Source of the DNA: Epiperipatus broadwayi
Lineage: Eukaryota > Onychophora > Udeonychophora > Euonychophora > Peripatidae
Length of the DNA stretch: 64,000 nt
Assembly: GCA_028023455.1 (NCBI GenBank)
Contig: JAQFVV010006208.1
Location: forward strand, 11,368,984-11,432,983
Direction of reading: 5' to 3'
Of this stretch, positions 54,641 to 64,000 are shown one piece after another. Position 1 is the first letter of the stretch. Each line of letters starts with the position of its first letter. A program made the translations under genes and the position numbers. The notes beneath the pieces are model-generated. The model did not search any database and was not told the DNA's origin. It saw nothing but the letters and a program-made list of their open reading frames with translations.

Positions 54641-56635
54641 CGGCACAATATATATATATATCACAGCTTTATTGTAGTTAAACAAATTAATTATTCTTCC
54701 TATTAAAAAAACATTTTTCGCCAAGTTTTCTGGTTTATATCAGTGCATCGTTCATCTCAATTCCATCAGACTGTAGCTATCCACAAGCACAGAAATCCAT
54801 ACCAATCTCAACCTTCATTTATTAGGTGACTAAAAATGTCAAATCTCTAAATCTCCATGCCCATGTTGATAGTTCTGTTTTTCTATTATGTTATCCTCAT
54901 GCAAGGTAGGGCTTAATTTCACTCTACTGCGACTAAAAGCATCCAGTATAAAACAAAGAAGTGATAGAGATTGGAAACAGAGTTTATTTTTAAACTATGA
55001 TATAAACTTTTAATATAAAGTTTAGAGAGAATAGATAATTAAATAATATATCTAATTTTTAAAATATTATCAGCTTTTTGCATATAAGTATACTTAAGAT
55101 GGCTACTAAAAACTTAGTGATGTATGAAAATCTGGGCAAAATTATGTCAGCCATTATATAGTACATAAACATCAATGCAAAGAATATAATGTGTGATAAT
55201 GTGGATATTTGATACAAATGCATCACTTGTATTATTATATTGATATTAATAGAGTCTTACTATCTGTGATTTATTTTAAATATTAACTGAAGCCATGGAT
55301 TTTAATATAGATGCATGTAATTAAGATGTTATCAAATGCAAATCTATTATAAATTTATGAAATGCTTGAAAAATTGAATCAAGGAAATATTTCTATATCA
55401 TATGAATGTTTTCAAATAAATATTTTAACTTGATTATTCTTTAACTGTTTCACAAAAGTAAGTGGTGATAGCGCTATTCTATTTGATATTTTAGGCAGTT
55501 GGATGGGGCAGTGATCGTTACATTTTTAGATAGTTTTAAAGCATTGTATATGTTAAATTACAGTGTGTGATAGGCTGCAGCAATTTATTCTAAGAGGTTT
55601 CCATTTATAGCATATTAATTTTTAAAAATCCCAAGAGTTGTCAGCAGTAGACCTTTACAAACCTTTATCTGCACATTCTATTGTTTTGGTAAAGCTATAA
55701 AAGAGGTGGCAATTTGTGATTGGCTGAAACTTTAGATTCATTTCCCCTGTGACTAAACACCACACATAATGTGATTTTCAGTAATTGTTAATGACTATAA
55801 TACAATATTTTTGTAAAAGACTTACTATTAAACTAAAAACTACATCACTGAGGGTGGGGTGGGGGGTTGTATTTGAAAAAAATTTTTTTTTAAAAAGACA
55901 GCTCTTGGAAAGTATATGACTATATGTTACAAAAAATGGAAATTACCACAGAAAAGCCATTAGAGGCTAAATAAAAAATTGTTTTTGTAAAAACTGTGAG
56001 ATATTTTAATAACAATTAATAATATTTTAACTTTTAGAATTTTTTTTGTTTCTTTGATGATAACTAATTCTAAATATATCACTTTCATAAAATTCTAATA
56101 TTTCATTTTTTTTAACTTTTTTGAATAGATATTGTGAAGCCAATAACGATGTTTGCCTTTGTTATCAGCAAGATCTTTAGTTAGACACTTATTTTCACAA
56201 TTTTAAAATATTATTTTTTTATGTTTTAGAACTTTAATTATTAGAGGGTTTAAATATTTATAATATAGCCTATAAATAAATTTTTTAATATATCTAAAAA
56301 AAGATTTAATTGCAAAAAAAAAAAAAAAATCAAATATGGCGATATAGTAAAAATTTTCATCATTAGAATCTATTCAAAAATTGGGGCTTCAGATTGACAC
56401 TGAAAACATTAATGCAATAATATATATATATTTACTAATCATTTACAAAAGTTTCTTTGCAAAAGTATTTATAAAATCTTTTAAATATTTGATGCAAAAA
56501 AAAAAAAAAAACAAATGCCCACAAATTAATAAATTATTATATGATATAAGAAAAATTATCTTATGACTGAGCAAATCACATAAGCATTTGCCGATCAATG
56601 AAATGTTTAAAAATATAATAAACAACATTTTTCAT
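54641..56635. other. AT-rich sequence
   Basis: No gene or clear repeat. Long A and T runs at 55.86 and 56.3 kb. Confidence 0.45.
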
Positions 56636-56639
56636 AAAC

Positions 56640-56800
56640 ACAGTAAGTGATATATAATGAGGATGCCAATAGCTCTTAACAAGCTTTTCAGAATATCCCT
56701 ATCCTCAGACCAGTTTCATGCTTTTGGCATTTCTCAGTGAGGTGCAAAGATATTCAAACATTATATATATGATATATGACTTGATTTCCTTGCAATTACA
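56640..56800 (-). repeat. Family B hammerhead repeat copy
   Basis: Has TCTTAACAAGCTTTTCAGAA, the hammerhead, AAGATATTCAAACATTA and TATATGACTTGATTTCC, the same order as 41933-42143. Boundaries uncertain. Confidence 0.6.
56702..56744 (-). ncRNA. Hammerhead ribozyme motif, family B
   Basis: Minus strand: CCTCA/TGAGG stem I, CTGAGAA (G8 changed to A), a strong stem II ATGC/GCAT with loop CAAAA, GAAA, a short stem III ACTGGT, C17. The single core change should inactivate it. Confidence 0.65.
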
Positions 56801-57029
56801 ATTACAGTAAGTGATATTTTTTTTAAAATTAGTAATCTTTTACAAATAATATTTCGTAATAAATTATCATCCAATATTTGTGCAAAACATTCTAATTGCA
56901 TAATAATAATTTTTAAAATTCCTAAATTCATTTTTGCATTATTTTTGAGTCATTTCTTTAAATCTAGTCTTATCATTAATTTAGGAAGAGTGAAAAATCA
57001 AGGTCAACGTTATTCTAGTAGCTGAAATA

Positions 57030-57925
57030 TTGGGTGCTGATTTAGTTTGTGCTCACAGCCATTTTGAAATCTAAAAACCATCATTGACACATGTAACTGA
57101 TAAATGACGTAAATATTGAATAAAAGTACTTTAAAATCATATTCTAGAAATTATAAGCTAGTAAAAATAATACGCTTTATTTAATTTAATTATAAATATG
57201 CGACTTTTTTTGCATGCGTTAGTGAAGCTATAATTATACTTAAAATAATGTTTAATAGGTCTGCTTAGTGCTTTCGAGATTTAATGTTCGAATTTCATAC
57301 TCATAGCTTTGTGAATGAATACTATTGTGATTTATTGTACACATATGCAAATGAGTTTGAATATTTAATTAGTTAGTCCATTATTTAGAGAGAGCAAACA
57401 TGCCTCTCTTCTATTAATGGCATTGAGATCATTTCCTATGTAAAAAGCTTCTTTAACTTTTCTTTTAGCATCACTCTTCTCTGTACAAATTATTTGGGCA
57501 GAACTAGGTTCAAACACATGGCCTGTAGCTGCTTGGTGGTCCCAGAATACAGATGTTCCTTCATTTTTATTTTTAACCCTGTTGTATGCATACCTGTGTT
57601 GGTAGAGTTTTTTTTAAATTTACCTTCATAAAATATTTGAAATATGACTGTGCAAAGTGATGGAGTAGAGGAAGAATGGTTTGGCTGATACAAAGTATCA
57701 TCCAAAAGATGCCAGAAGTCTGATCAAACCAAGCTTATAATTTCCAAATATTAAAAGATTATAACTTCTAAAATACAAATTATACTATATGCTTATAATT
57801 TTTAAAATATGAATGTACTTTTATTCAATATTTATGTCATTTATCGGTTGGATGTGTCAGCAGTGGTTTTGGATGGTCTTTAGATTTCAAAATGGCCGTG
57901 AGTGCAAACTAAATTGGCACTAAAT
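57030..57925. mobile_element. Element with about 135-bp inverted repeats enclosing a Penelope fragment
   Basis: Left arm 57032-57165 (GTGCTGATTTAGTTTGTGCTC onward) and right arm 57790-57925 (ending GAGTGCAAACTAAATTGGCAC) are reverse complements with scattered changes. The interior holds the Penelope-like coding scrap at 57410-57603. It may be a Penelope-like element with inverted flanking copies, or a separate TIR transposon that picked up or was hit by the fragment. No TSD confirmed. Confidence 0.65.
57410..57603 (-). pseudogene. Penelope-like element, end of GIY-YIG domain
   Basis: One minus frame reads TSVFWDHQAATGHVFEP, then IICTEKSDAKRKVKEAFYIG and NDLNAINR. The pattern (H..ATGH, E....RKxKEAFYI, LNxxNR) is the C-terminal end of the GIY-YIG endonuclease region in Penelope-like elements. 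The frame called at 57490-57705 is in another phase. Nothing of the RT was found nearby. Confidence 0.75.
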
Positions 57926-58134
57926 ACCATGTAAATAAAATGATTCATTGCTACCAGCTAATACAGACCATCTTCTCTAAACTTGTACACCCAAATACTT
58001 GATATATTTTGATTTTTCCTAAATCTACTATATATTTATTAAATTCATCAAATAATACTTCTATGTAGATAAGAGAATTCTTGGATTTTATATATAATAT
58101 CTCTTCTATTAATGATCCTACATTCACTGCAGTA
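57926..58134. other. AT-rich spacer
   Basis: No gene or repeat recognised. Confidence 0.4.
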
Positions 58135-58210
58135 GTTCCCAACCATTTTACATCTAAGGATCACTTTTCTAAAAAAAATATATGTTGATAGAAAACCAGG
58201 TTAAGCGAAA
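58135..58210 (+). mobile_element. Possible hAT-like left end
   Basis: CAGTAGTTCCCAACCATTTT followed by AAGGATCACTTTTCT resembles hAT termini of the CAGTGGTTCCCAACC type. No matching right end found, so low confidence. Confidence 0.35.
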
Positions 58211-59031
58211 TATTGTAATGCCATAAACATTGGAATGTTTTGTCCAATAAATGAATAGACTTATATTCAATAATTCAAACTCCTCTTCTACTTTGAATGT
58301 AGCTTTTAACTATTTGAAATTAAATACAATATTAAATTTAATAAGTGACTCCAAGACATTGTTCTAATTTTGTTTCTGCATTTCTATAGCACTCAGCTCA
58401 TACGCAAATACTTTATAAAATTTTTATCATAAAAATTTGCATTGAATTTAGTTTCTAGATGCATCTGTTTTCATAACAAATTAATTAGATTCCTTAACCA
58501 TAAAAATTCACATTATAAAAAAAAAGCTTCAAATGAGGAAAGAATGACTCAAGGAAAATAATATATATAAAACATCTTTTTTAAAAAAAATATCATTAAG
58601 AATTTAGAAATAGGCATTTATGCAACATATAAATTGGGTTAAAGATTGGAATCTGGTCCTGTAAAATTTTGATATTTTTTCAGGTTCTTACCGATCAAGT
58701 ACCCCCCCCCCCCGTAGTTAGACTACAACCAAGTCTCAGCGAACCATCAGATACTGATTAGTAAATAGATAATTAGTTATTCTTAAATAACATAACAAGA
58801 ATAGAAAAAGTCTTACCAGCCAGAAGTTAGCACATCCAGGAACTAATCTCCTCCCCATCTCTCACAGTTTATTTAGATGGGAGATTGATGGTGAGACCTG
58901 TGCTTTGCACTGGTCCACTTAAAGAATGTTTTACTTTTTGCTTATATGACAAAATGCAAAATTATTTCAGTATGAATAAATAGTTAGAATATGTAGTATT
59001 AATAATGGTTATATAATATCATTTTATTATA
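58211..59031. other. AT-rich sequence
   Basis: A C run lies at 58702-58713. No gene recognised. Confidence 0.4.
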
Positions 59032-59346
59032 TGGAGAGATGCATGGTGGGAATAACAAGAAGAGATCGAAAACACAATATATGAGTAAGAGAACAAATAG
59101 ATATTATTGACATCATTGAAAGAAGTAAAAGACTGAAGTGAAGTTGGGCTGGACATATTTGTAAAAGAGATGATAATAGATGGACAACTGAAATCTTAAA
59201 CCGGATTCCGAGAGATTGTAAAAGACCCAGAAAAAGACCACATGTGAGATGGATGGATAAAATAAAAAAGTGTGCAGGGATGATGTGGGTAAGGTTAGAG
59301 ATTGGAGAAGATGAATTGAACTTGAAAAGATCTCCATCCTATAGTG
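59032..59346 (+). pseudogene. RTE-like LINE 3' fragment, plus strand
   Basis: Plus-strand reading gives ERCMVGITRRDRKHN, SWAGHICKRDDNRWTTEILN and RDCKRPRKRPHVRWMDKIKK, the same C-terminal region as the minus-strand copies, with several stops. It ends near GGTTAATGATAATCC, a diverged trinucleotide tail. It is the only plus-oriented copy found. Confidence 0.85.
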
Positions 59347-61183
59347 TATTGATAATGGTTAATGATAATCCATGATTATTATCTTAATTGACATCCTTTC
59401 TATAATATTAACCCAGCTACAGATTTTAATAAAATTTTTGGTTAATTTTAAAGTTTTCTATATAAATATCTTTTATAGTTCAAATTAGCTTGCATCAAAG
59501 TATCTGATTCTTAGTTCAGAGATCAATTATTTATTATATAATTCGACCATCTTTGGTCTTTATTCCACATATCTGGTGTTTGCACAAAGGTATTTTTGAA
59601 AATCAAAATTTCTTTTCTATTTTACATATCAATTAAGCTTTCAGGTTGTGAACTTTTGGATTATGTCAGAAGAAATTTGTCAAAGGCGATTGTTTTATTC
59701 TCATTACAATATTTTTTGCATATGATAAATATTTCACTAAGTCTGATTTAGTAATCAAAATAGTAAAATACTATAGTAAATACTAGTTATAAAGTTGATC
59801 GTCATTTATCATGGTTGACACTCCTTAAGATAATTTTTTCTAAGCCATGATGAAATGGCTTATCATCAAATTGATGGTTAATATACTTGCCTTCACAGAA
59901 ATATATTAGTGACAATGGAATGTTTTTTCAATAGTTTAGAAATTTCTAAACAATCCTAGGACTGTCTTCTAATTAATCCATTTAACTATTCTTTTAATTT
60001 TTAATCAATAATTGGTTACCTAGTTACTTTTAGCTAGAAAATAAAAATCCAAAGTTATTCTGGATTAATCTGAAGAGTGCTCAATATGCAAATCTCACAC
60101 AGGTAAGAGGGGTCGCTGTAAGCAAAAAGTATGGTTTAAATTCATCACATAATAAAGACATTTACATCTTTAAGATGCATTTAATTTTCACGTGGTTTAA
60201 CTATGATTAGAAAAAGATTATATATGCATAAAAGAACAAACAAAGACAAAAAAAAAAGTCTTTGATAAGAATAAATTACGCCAATAGTATATACATATAT
60301 TGCATAAATGGAATAAAATTTTAATTTCTAATTGTTAAGTAAATTTATTTTTAATTGTTTTATAAAATTCACTCCTGAAGAAATGAGTAAATACTTTATT
60401 CAAGTTATTGTAATAATTAAATTGTGTGTACCTTAGATTTCATATAGTAGTATACAATATATCCACCTGCCACACTAATGATTTGGTTAGAATCTAGGCT
60501 GAATAAAACATGAAAATCTTTTCTGTTTCCAAATGAGATTTAGAATTTTTCTTTCAGGTTAATGGTTCAAAACCAACTTAGATGACCATCCAATAAGGCT
60601 AGGTAAATAAATATGAAGGTATTCCTAGTTAGAATATAAAACAAAAATGGGAAACACTCATTCTTATCAAACCACAAATTGACAAGATTGGTAAGTAACG
60701 TTTACTATATAGGGGGGAGGGCTATATTGAAGAGGCCATTACACTGCGGTGAATTACTTAAATACTGGTTTGTCTTCACTTATTGCGCCAAAATCTTAAC
60801 ATATGCAGTATATATATATCGACATCTTTAGAACCTATACATTAAAATTTCCAAGTCCTTAATTACGAATATTTAAAAAAATAATAGCTATTTAATAAAA
60901 AATACTTAATAATTTTCCCTAAAACATTTTTATAGGAAAAATAATGAAACACCAAATATCATAATAAACTATAATAGTAAAACATTTCTTTTGTTTTTCA
61001 AAAGCGTAAAATGAAGTGATTTATCGTGCCAAATTTTCATTCACTTTTAAAAAGTTGTAAATCAAAAATGGCAACTCAGTAGACAGTTTAGATATATTAC
61101 ATGAAATTCTAGATAGATGAAAAAAGCCAATACCAAACATTTAAAATAAAAAGAAAAAGAGGGGAATAAAAATAAACACCTAC
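59347..61183. other. AT-rich sequence, probably intron of the minus-strand gene
   Basis: No coding exon is supported. If the exon at 61184-61240 is real, this is its downstream intron. No RNA gene or repeat pair recognised. Confidence 0.4.
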
Positions 61184-61240
61184 CTTTGGTCCCTGGCTGC
61201 TTTGGAGGTGGAGGGGTAATCAGAGGCGGGGATGATGTGC
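61184..61240 (-). CDS. 57-bp proline-rich host exon (partial gene)
   Basis: On the minus strand the sequence TGTCTTTTAG is followed by 57 bp and then GTAGGTG, matching splice acceptor and donor rules. The exon is strikingly GC-rich against its surroundings. In phase 2 it reads TSSPPLITPPPPKQPGTK, a PPxPPK-type proline-rich peptide that could bind SH3 or WW domains; phase 1 has a stop and phase 3 is open but less protein-like. 57 bp is divisible by three, so it could be a cassette exon that is skipped without a frame shift. No other exon was found, so the gene cannot be named; large introns full of transposons would explain the rest of the window. Confidence 0.6.
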
Positions 61241-62064
61241 CTAAAAGACATCATATTTGTTTATTATTGGGTAGAATTTTAAAACTAATTCCTAGAATAA
61301 CAGGATAGTTTTGAATTATCTGAATAGAGATGTTAGTCTTGAAAATCTTTGCAAATGAAGAAGATTCTAATGCTAGATGTTAATAGTAAAATAAATAATT
61401 ACAAAAATGACAATTAACAATTTGATGATTTTAGCAAAAGAATTAAAAACAAAATCGAAAGCAAGGAAAGAATTACATGAAAATAATGGCGACAAAAACA
61501 ATGTAAATATGATCATCATGGACATGAAAATATATCAGTATTTTAAATAATATAACTGTTAGAACGAACAAACGCGAAAACGCACACACAAACATACTTA
61601 CAGATAAGATATACACATTTGTATATTTGAATATAAATATATTTTAAGAAATTAACTTTTGCTATCTAATAAAAAAAAAGGGGGGGGGGGAGAATGACAT
61701 TTATATGGAACTTAATTTATTTACATTTAAAAAAAAAAAAAAAAATCCACAATACTAGTGAGGCATTTATAAAAATTACATCTATATTAATATTAACTAA
61801 CTCTTATTACCCCCCTCCCCCAAATGATCGTAATGTGTATCATAAAAAAGTAGCATCACCTTTTAAACTGATATAAACAAAACCTGTAAAACCACAAATC
61901 AATCCTCAGCTGAGAAAACTAAAAAAGAAAAAACTTCATTGGCCAAACTCAATGAAACTGGTAAGTTTAGCTTATTTCTTAAAGTGGTGCTCGAACATCA
62001 TAAGATTGAGTACAGATAATTCTGAACACTGTTCGGCAGCCAATTTTTTTACATTATAGATTTG
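61241..62064. other. AT-rich sequence, probably intron
   Basis: Homopolymer runs (G at 61680-61690, A at 61727-61745) and a CA-rich patch near 61580. No gene recognised. Confidence 0.4.
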
Positions 62065-62760
62065 CAGGGGCATAGTTATCCCGCAACCCTAAAGAATATG
62101 TTTTACTTGTTAATATTAAAAAATAGCAATAAATTGATTATAAATTCCAGTTAACTTTAATAAGTAGCAATAAACGTATTATAAATTTCATTTGCATCAT
62201 GTAATTTACATCCACAGTAATGGTTATTTGATGACTTGCGCAGAGAGATTAACGAGTGCTTTATAATAACTGTTCTAGGGAGAACAGCTATTAAAGACAA
62301 TGTGGCAATAGATCTCCAATTTATTTGGATTGCTGGAAAGCATATAAACCAGATGATTTTAAATATTTTAAGGTCAATCACCGATATAACTTCAGGGACC
62401 AGCGTTCAAGTGTTCATGTGCAAAACATTAAAAAACTATGGAGTCTAGCCAAATAGTGGAATAAGCAGGATTGGGAAACCATGACATATCCAATTTATTG
62501 GAATTTATGTGGCAATTAATGCACAAAGAAGAAGATAAACTTGTGGCAATTTTGCAGGCCATTAGGGATTTCAGGCCGCCACCATGAATAATCCATGTTA
62601 GTCACTTATTTTTTTAAATAAAGCCCTATAACTTGGATTAATACTACATTTATTGCTACTTATTAAAGTTAACATGAATTTGTAATTGATTTACTGATAT
62701 TTTTTAATATTAATAAGTAAAACATATCTATTAAGAGATTTCAGAATAACTATGCCCCTG
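62065..62760 (+). mobile_element. Decayed Merlin transposon with TIRs
   Basis: CAGGGGCATAGTTAT at 62065 and its inverse ATAACTATGCCCCTG ending at 62760 mark the ends. Inverted homology extends for about 110 bp (left to about 62176, right from about 62647; TTAACTTTAATAAGTAGCAA and its inverse). The centre carries a Merlin-type transposase remnant on the plus strand. About 700 bp in all, so internally deleted. No 8-bp TSD could be matched. Confidence 0.85.
62230..62603 (+). pseudogene. Merlin (ISXO2-like) transposase remnant
   Basis: Pieces in three frames: LRREINECFIITVLGRTA near 62236, KVNHRYNFRDQRSSVHVQNI followed by KKLWSLAK at about 62371-62454, and MWQLMHKEEDKLVAILQAIR then DFRPPP-stop at about 62509-62588. 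This corresponds to the middle (VNHS...HTQNIExLW) and end (FMWRxxHxxEDxxxAIL) of ISXO2-type transposases. Frameshifts separate the pieces. Confidence 0.8.
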
Positions 62761-62974
62761 AAAATGTATAACATATAAAAAAAAACTGCCAACCATACTA
62801 TTTGGAATTATCCATAATAAATCTTGGTGCCTGGACGAATCCTTAAGTACTGATTTTTAAAGAAAAAGACTATATGATTAATTCTTTATTATTGATAACA
62901 AATTGTATATATTTAAGCCTCAATTCATCTCTAAGACATGAGTGAGAAAGCCATATTCCAAATATTATATATAT
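62761..62974. other. AT-rich spacer
   Basis: No gene recognised. Confidence 0.4.
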
Positions 62975-63447
62975 CAGGGGTGTCCAACAAATCGATCGTG
63001 ATGCAACGGTTGATCGCAAAGCCAATTTTGGTCGATCATGAGGCCAATCTGGCACGAGCTGTCGGGTAACGAGTGAAACAAATTAAGTCAAGATTTTTAA
63101 GTTTTTTTGTTATTTTAGTTTTTGTTCTAAGTTTTTTTTTTCAATTCTAGATAGGTGAAGTCCACTAAGTCGTATCATTACTGAAAATAATATTTTTAAT
63201 CTCGACTTAATGTAGCTAATTTGAATTAATAAATATTGTTAATAATTACTCATGTTGCTTTAATTCCCCTGGACATGAGTTTTTTGGCCCATTAAATAAT
63301 TGTTTATTTTTTATTAGGCAGATATATAAAAATAATATGTATTTCACACCTCCCTCTATTCAGACTACGCCTACGAAAACAAGTCAATTGCAATACATTT
63401 TTAAAATAAAAAGTAGATGTTATGAACACAAAAGTTGGCCACCCCTG
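62975..63447 (+). mobile_element. hAT-like MITE, complete, 8-bp TSD
   Basis: Ends CAGGGGTGTCCAAC and GTTGGCCACCCCTG are inverted repeats with one mismatch, and the flanking 8 bp are ATATATAT on both sides (62967-62974 and 63448-63455), the TSD length of hAT elements. 473 bp, no transposase frame. It shares its interior with 33862-34340. The TSD lies in TA-repeat DNA, so by itself it is weak evidence. Confidence 0.85.
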
Positions 63448-63455
63448 ATATATAT

Positions 63456-64000
63456 ATATATATTTGTCATTGCATTAGTTTTTCTATATGAAAGAAGGTC
63501 CTGTTGAGTGTAAAAAACGCATGGTGCCTGACAACAAAAAAATACTTCAATACTGACAACAGAAATGCACCAACTACTTCATTAAAATTATAAAAGTATA
63601 TAATGTTTATATAAAGCAGTATTCTCAATACCATCAACACATAAAAATAATATATATATATATATATAACTAAAACATTTATAAATATACATTTTACATT
63701 GTGAACATTGTATGAAAGTTCTTGATAATGAAATAAATTTTTCAAAATCGAAACAAAACAGATTTCATAACATATTAAAAAAATCTATCAAATATTTTAT
63801 AATTTATATAAGTTAGATATGATATTGAGAATTCTAATGTTATAGCAGGTTTTAGTTTGTTTATTTGTTCAATTGCATTTTTAAGAGAAATTAATATCAG
63901 TTGTGGTTTATCTGGGTTTTTTAGCCAATTATCAGTTTATCGAATGTTTGAAATATTTCAAGACCACACTCTCTACTTAGCAGTCCACTAGAATATTATC
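63456..64000. other. AT-rich sequence to the window edge
   Basis: Contains a (TA)n run at about 63650-63668. The 92-codon minus frame 63467-63745 is Ile/Tyr/Phe-rich, as expected by chance in such DNA. No gene recognised. Confidence 0.4.

Noticed and set aside
58702-58713. Homopolymer C run here and G runs at 19133 and 61680 as functional elements
   Set aside because: They are simple mononucleotide tracts with no structural partner.
60075-60112. Possible 27-bp plus-strand microexon ending at the donor CACACAG/GTAAGA
   Set aside because: The acceptor lacks a pyrimidine tract and the strand is opposite to the supported exon at 61.2 kb.
60649-60684. ATG GGA AAC start resembling a myristoylated protein (MGNTHSYQTTN)
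   Set aside because: It stops after 11 codons; the GTAAGT that follows lies beyond the stop, so a coding exon is not supported.

Overview
The window is eukaryotic, almost certainly metazoan. It is very AT-rich (well under 35% G+C by eye), has no operons or closely packed genes, and is dominated by transposable elements: an APE-type LINE, RTE-like LINE tails, Penelope-like fragments, tRNA-derived SINEs, hAT, Merlin and pogo-like TIR elements. The phylum cannot be fixed from this sequence; AT-rich cnidarian, chelicerate or mollusc genomes all remain possible. The only support for a host gene is one 57-bp proline-rich exon on the minus strand near 61.2 kb, so most of the window is probably intron or intergenic DNA.

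Layout. 1-11 kb: hammerhead repeats (families A and B), foldback hairpins, a tRNA-Gly SINE, a TIR element and two RTE-like LINE tails. 11.5-17.9 kb: a minus-strand LINE with both ORFs intact (ORF1 with zinc knuckles, ORF2 with endonuclease, reverse transcriptase and CCHC), separated by only 6 bp. 17.9-27.3 kb: hairpin, several SINEs with clear target-site duplications (TSDs), hammerhead families C and A, a tandem 33-bp repeat, a TIR transposon and a second tRNA SINE in tandem. 28.7-37.2 kb: hairpin, a decayed Penelope-like element with GIY-YIG remnant, an inverted hammerhead dimer nested in it, the best-preserved hammerhead, a hAT element, a 505-bp retroposed insert and a tandem hammerhead dimer. 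37-49 kb: mostly plain AT-rich DNA with SINEs, two snap-back palindromes and a Merlin transposase scrap. 50-64 kb: second copy of the TIR transposon with a 151-bp triplication, a less repetitive island (52-54.6 kb), a TIR-flanked Penelope fragment, the host exon, a Merlin remnant with TIRs and a hAT MITE with an 8-bp TSD.

The most notable signal is a set of 16 minimal type I hammerhead ribozyme motifs in three repeat families (A, B, C; about 440-490 bp where the unit length can be measured). Where best preserved, stem III is a short self-complementary sequence, as expected for ribozymes that cleave as dimers. Several inserts are longer than one unit, carry terminal redundancy, have TSDs of 11-17 bp, and end in or consist of inverted (snap-back) copies. 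Two hammerhead-less repeats at 43.1 and 45.3 kb show the same architecture. This fits retroposition of circular or multimeric self-cleaving RNAs (retrozyme-like) by machinery from Penelope-like or other LINEs, with frequent template switching onto the opposite strand.
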